Of a DNA stretch of 5,960 nucleotides, positions 4,380-5,960 are shown one piece after another. The notes under the pieces were generated by a model that made no database searches, was not told where the DNA came from, and was given only the letters and a program-made list of their open reading frames with translations. The DNA is taken from contig JAISCJ010000040.1 in NCBI GenBank assembly GCA_031265645.1, forward strand, positions 1-5,960, in the 5' to 3' direction. Positions within the stretch are counted from its first letter, which is position 1, and each line of letters begins with the position of its first letter. Origin of the DNA: Holosporales bacterium (GTDB taxonomy: Bacteria > Pseudomonadota > Alphaproteobacteria > BNTO01). The position numbers and the translations under genes are program-made.

Positions 4380-5921
4380 ATGAAGGATATACTCACTTTT
4401 AAGTTAATTGTGTGCGGTAGCATAGTCTGTGCCTCAGCATTGTGCGAAGGAAAAGGTACAGAGGAGGAGCCAGCCATGGTTAAAAAGGAAACAAGAAGCA
4501 AGGGCGTGCCAGAACGTGATGCTGGTGATAAAAAGCGTGCTCAACAAGATAACCCCTCGCCTGATTCGATTGCGAGCTCGTCGGCTCCTGTTAAAAAGTC
4601 GACTGCTGCAAGAAACTTTCGCCCGGTTCCATCAAAAAGTAACATTCCGGACTTTAAGCTTGATATTCGCGAAATAAAAACAAAATTGCCTAATACAATA
4701 TGGTATATCCCATCTGATTTGCCTATTGTCCTGATTAGCATAGGCTTTAAGAATGCTGGCTTCAAAAACGTGTTGCCGATTCACCCAAGTTTACCGTGTT
4801 TTATATCTTCAATGTTGGATAAGGGCGCAGGAAAATATAATCAGCTGGAATACACCAAGCGTCTGTATGACAACGGTGCGAGTTTATCTTTTTCCGTTGG
4901 GCCAGACAACGCTGCAGGCACGCTTTGGGCTCCAGCAGATTCATATAAGAAACCTCTAGAACTAGCGATTTTGGCTTTAACTAATCCGCGTTTGCCAGAA
5001 AATGAGCTAAAAAAAGCGAAAGAGTGCGCGCTTATTGATATTGAAGAATCGCTGAAAGTTCCAAAGGTCCTACTGCGAGATGCTATGAACAAGCTGTATT
5101 ATCCTAAGGGGCATCCATACCGCCACAGCATAGATGAGACGAAAACCGATATTCCGTTGGTTAAGACTAATGATATTCGGAAATACTTAAAATTTTTGTC
5201 TCAGTCAAACGCGTGCGTAATCATTTTAGGACCGAGAGAAAAACAGGGAGAGATTGTCGCTGAGGTCGTTCAGCAACTACAAAAGCTTCCACAAGAGGGC
5301 GCTCCCACAGTGTCGGGGGCGTTTCAGCGAAATCAAGATTTAACCGACACGCATGTCGCGTTTGATGTTCCACAGTCAATTATTATTGCAAGAACAGATG
5401 GTTTTACAAAAGCTGATCCGGAATATTTCCCAAAGAAAATGGCATTTTGGGTTTTAGCTCAATCGTCTATGACTTCAATGGTGTTTCAGCATATTCGGGA
5501 AACGCATGGACTGGCTTACTATTGTGGCGGACAGCTGATAAAAACTGACATGGATAATTATATCCAGTTTATTATCGGAACAAAGAACGAATCTGCTGGC
5601 GATGCGAAGCGCGAGTTGTGCGCATTGTTCACGAAAGTTGGACAGGACGGCATGACGAAAGGGCAATTTGAAACAGGAATGCAAGAGATGCTCGGAGGCT
5701 TGGTCGTAGGGCTTGACTCGTCGGGAAGCCAAGTCGGGTTTGCTCAAGATTTGCGCATGGATGGTTATTCCGCTGAAGAGGTGAAACGTTTTTCGTTTAA
5801 CATTGCTGGCGTGACTTATGAACAGTCTAATCGCGCACTAAAAGAGTTGTGCAAAACATTTGTAAAGAAAGGCCAGTTGGTATTTGGATCTGTCGGGAAA
5901 ACGGTGAAAGCTCATGCATAA
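4380..5921 (+). CDS. Exported M16-family peptidase-like protein lacking the zinc-binding motif
   Basis: This is a 513-residue M16 (pitrilysin/insulinase-like) protein of the kind that pairs with a catalytic HxxEH partner in proteobacterial periplasms. Residues 1-20 look like a signal peptide (KDILTFKLIVCGSIVCASA), with cleavage likely after ASA. Residues 23-90 are a charged, probably disordered linker. The N-terminal M16 domain spans about 93-275. Where catalytic members have HxxEH, this one has LPCFISSMLDKGAG (138-151), like the DEGAG type of non-catalytic partners. The C-terminal M16 domain contains FQHIRETHGLAYY, with the conserved R373 and Y380 that in the family help bind substrate. The start is uncertain: ATG 4380 suits the signal peptide but lacks a good ribosome site. 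In-frame TTG 4365 has GGGAG five bases upstream, GTG 4329 opens the frame, and ATG 4476 has the best site of all. The catalytic partner may be the gene beginning at 5950. Confidence 0.87.
   Translation: MKDILTFKLIVCGSIVCASALCEGKGTEEEPAMVKKETRSKGVPERDAGDKKRAQQDNPSPDSIASSSAPVKKSTAARNFRPVPSKSNIPDFKLDIREIKTKLPNTIWYIPSDLPIVLISIGFKNAGFKNVLPIHPSLPCFISSMLDKGAGKYNQLEYTKRLYDNGASLSFSVGPDNAAGTLWAPADSYKKPLELAILALTNPRLPENELKKAKECALIDIEESLKVPKVLLRDAMNKLYYPKGHPYRHSIDETKTDIPLVKTNDIRKYLKFLSQSNACVIILGPREKQGEIVAEVVQQLQKLPQEGAPTVSGAFQRNQDLTDTHVAFDVPQSIIIARTDGFTKADPEYFPKKMAFWVLAQSSMTSMVFQHIRETHGLAYYCGGQLIKTDMDNYIQFIIGTKNESAGDAKRELCALFTKVGQDGMTKGQFETGMQEMLGGLVVGLDSSGSQVGFAQDLRMDGYSAEEVKRFSFNIAGVTYEQSNRALKELCKTFVKKGQLVFGSVGKTVKAHA
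4461..4478 (+). promoter_or_regulatory. Strong internal ribosome-binding site in the M16 gene
   Basis: GAGGAGGAG (4461-4469) contains a consensus AGGAGG placed eight bases before an in-frame ATG at 4476 (residue 33 of the M16 protein). Starting there would remove the signal peptide and give a cytoplasmic form. The bases also encode three glutamates of the linker, so the match may be coincidental. Confidence 0.4.
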
Positions 5922-5949
5922 ATTAACATCTATCTCATTAGGATTTTCA

Positions 5950-5960
5950 ATGTTCTCGTT
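5950..5960 (+). CDS. Probable start of the next gene, truncated by the window
   Basis: ATG 5950 follows TTAGGA (5938-5943) by six bases and 28 bases after the M16 stop, opening MFS before the window ends. The tight spacing suggests the same operon. In many proteobacteria M16 proteins come in adjacent pairs, so the catalytic subunit is a reasonable guess, but three codons cannot show it. Confidence 0.4.

Overview
The window is about 6 kb of AT-rich DNA with four recognisable genes, all on the + strand, separated by long, repeat-laden gaps. The RNase PH sequence, the DEGAG-like variant of an M16 peptidase partner and a solitary IcmH/DotU secretion protein fit an alphaproteobacterium. The loosely packed, transposon-scarred gaps suggest a host-associated or intracellular lineage such as Holosporales or Rickettsiales. 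That placement is an inference from protein character, not from a marker gene.

Layout. Positions 1-440 hold the C-terminal end of a PotA-type ATPase. Positions 468-1418 hold a PotB-type permease, so this is the front of a spermidine/putrescine (polyamine) ABC importer operon; the usual second permease (PotC) and binding protein (PotD) do not follow. Positions 1419-1735 have no gene, but contain a G-quadruplex-type G-rich motif and a hairpin plus T-run that reads as an intrinsic terminator on the minus strand. Positions 1736-2653 encode an IcmH/DotU (TssL-like) inner-membrane protein of a type IVB/VI secretion apparatus, with no partner genes in the window. Positions 2654-3176 hold two short tandem duplications, a large palindromic element (called E1 here) and a small minus-strand reading frame that E1 appears to interrupt. 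Positions 3177-3893 encode full-length RNase PH. Positions 3894-4379 hold a second nested palindromic element (E2), a 91-bp MITE with terminal inverted repeats and a 5-bp target duplication, and then about 130 bases in which I see nothing clear. Positions 4380-5921 encode an exported M16-family protein that lacks the zinc-binding motif. A further gene probably begins at 5950.

The genes do not form one pathway: polyamine import, secretion, tRNA 3'-end processing and periplasmic proteolysis sit side by side. The most unusual content lies between them. E1 and E2 carry a near-identical inner palindromic core (21 of 24 positions) inside unrelated outer inverted repeats, and each has an asymmetric extra segment in one arm. 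Together with the MITE they point to active or recently active small mobile elements. Several start regions are also worth a second look: tandem or nested starts at potB and the M16 gene, and a start for icmH that is better placed downstream of the first ATG.
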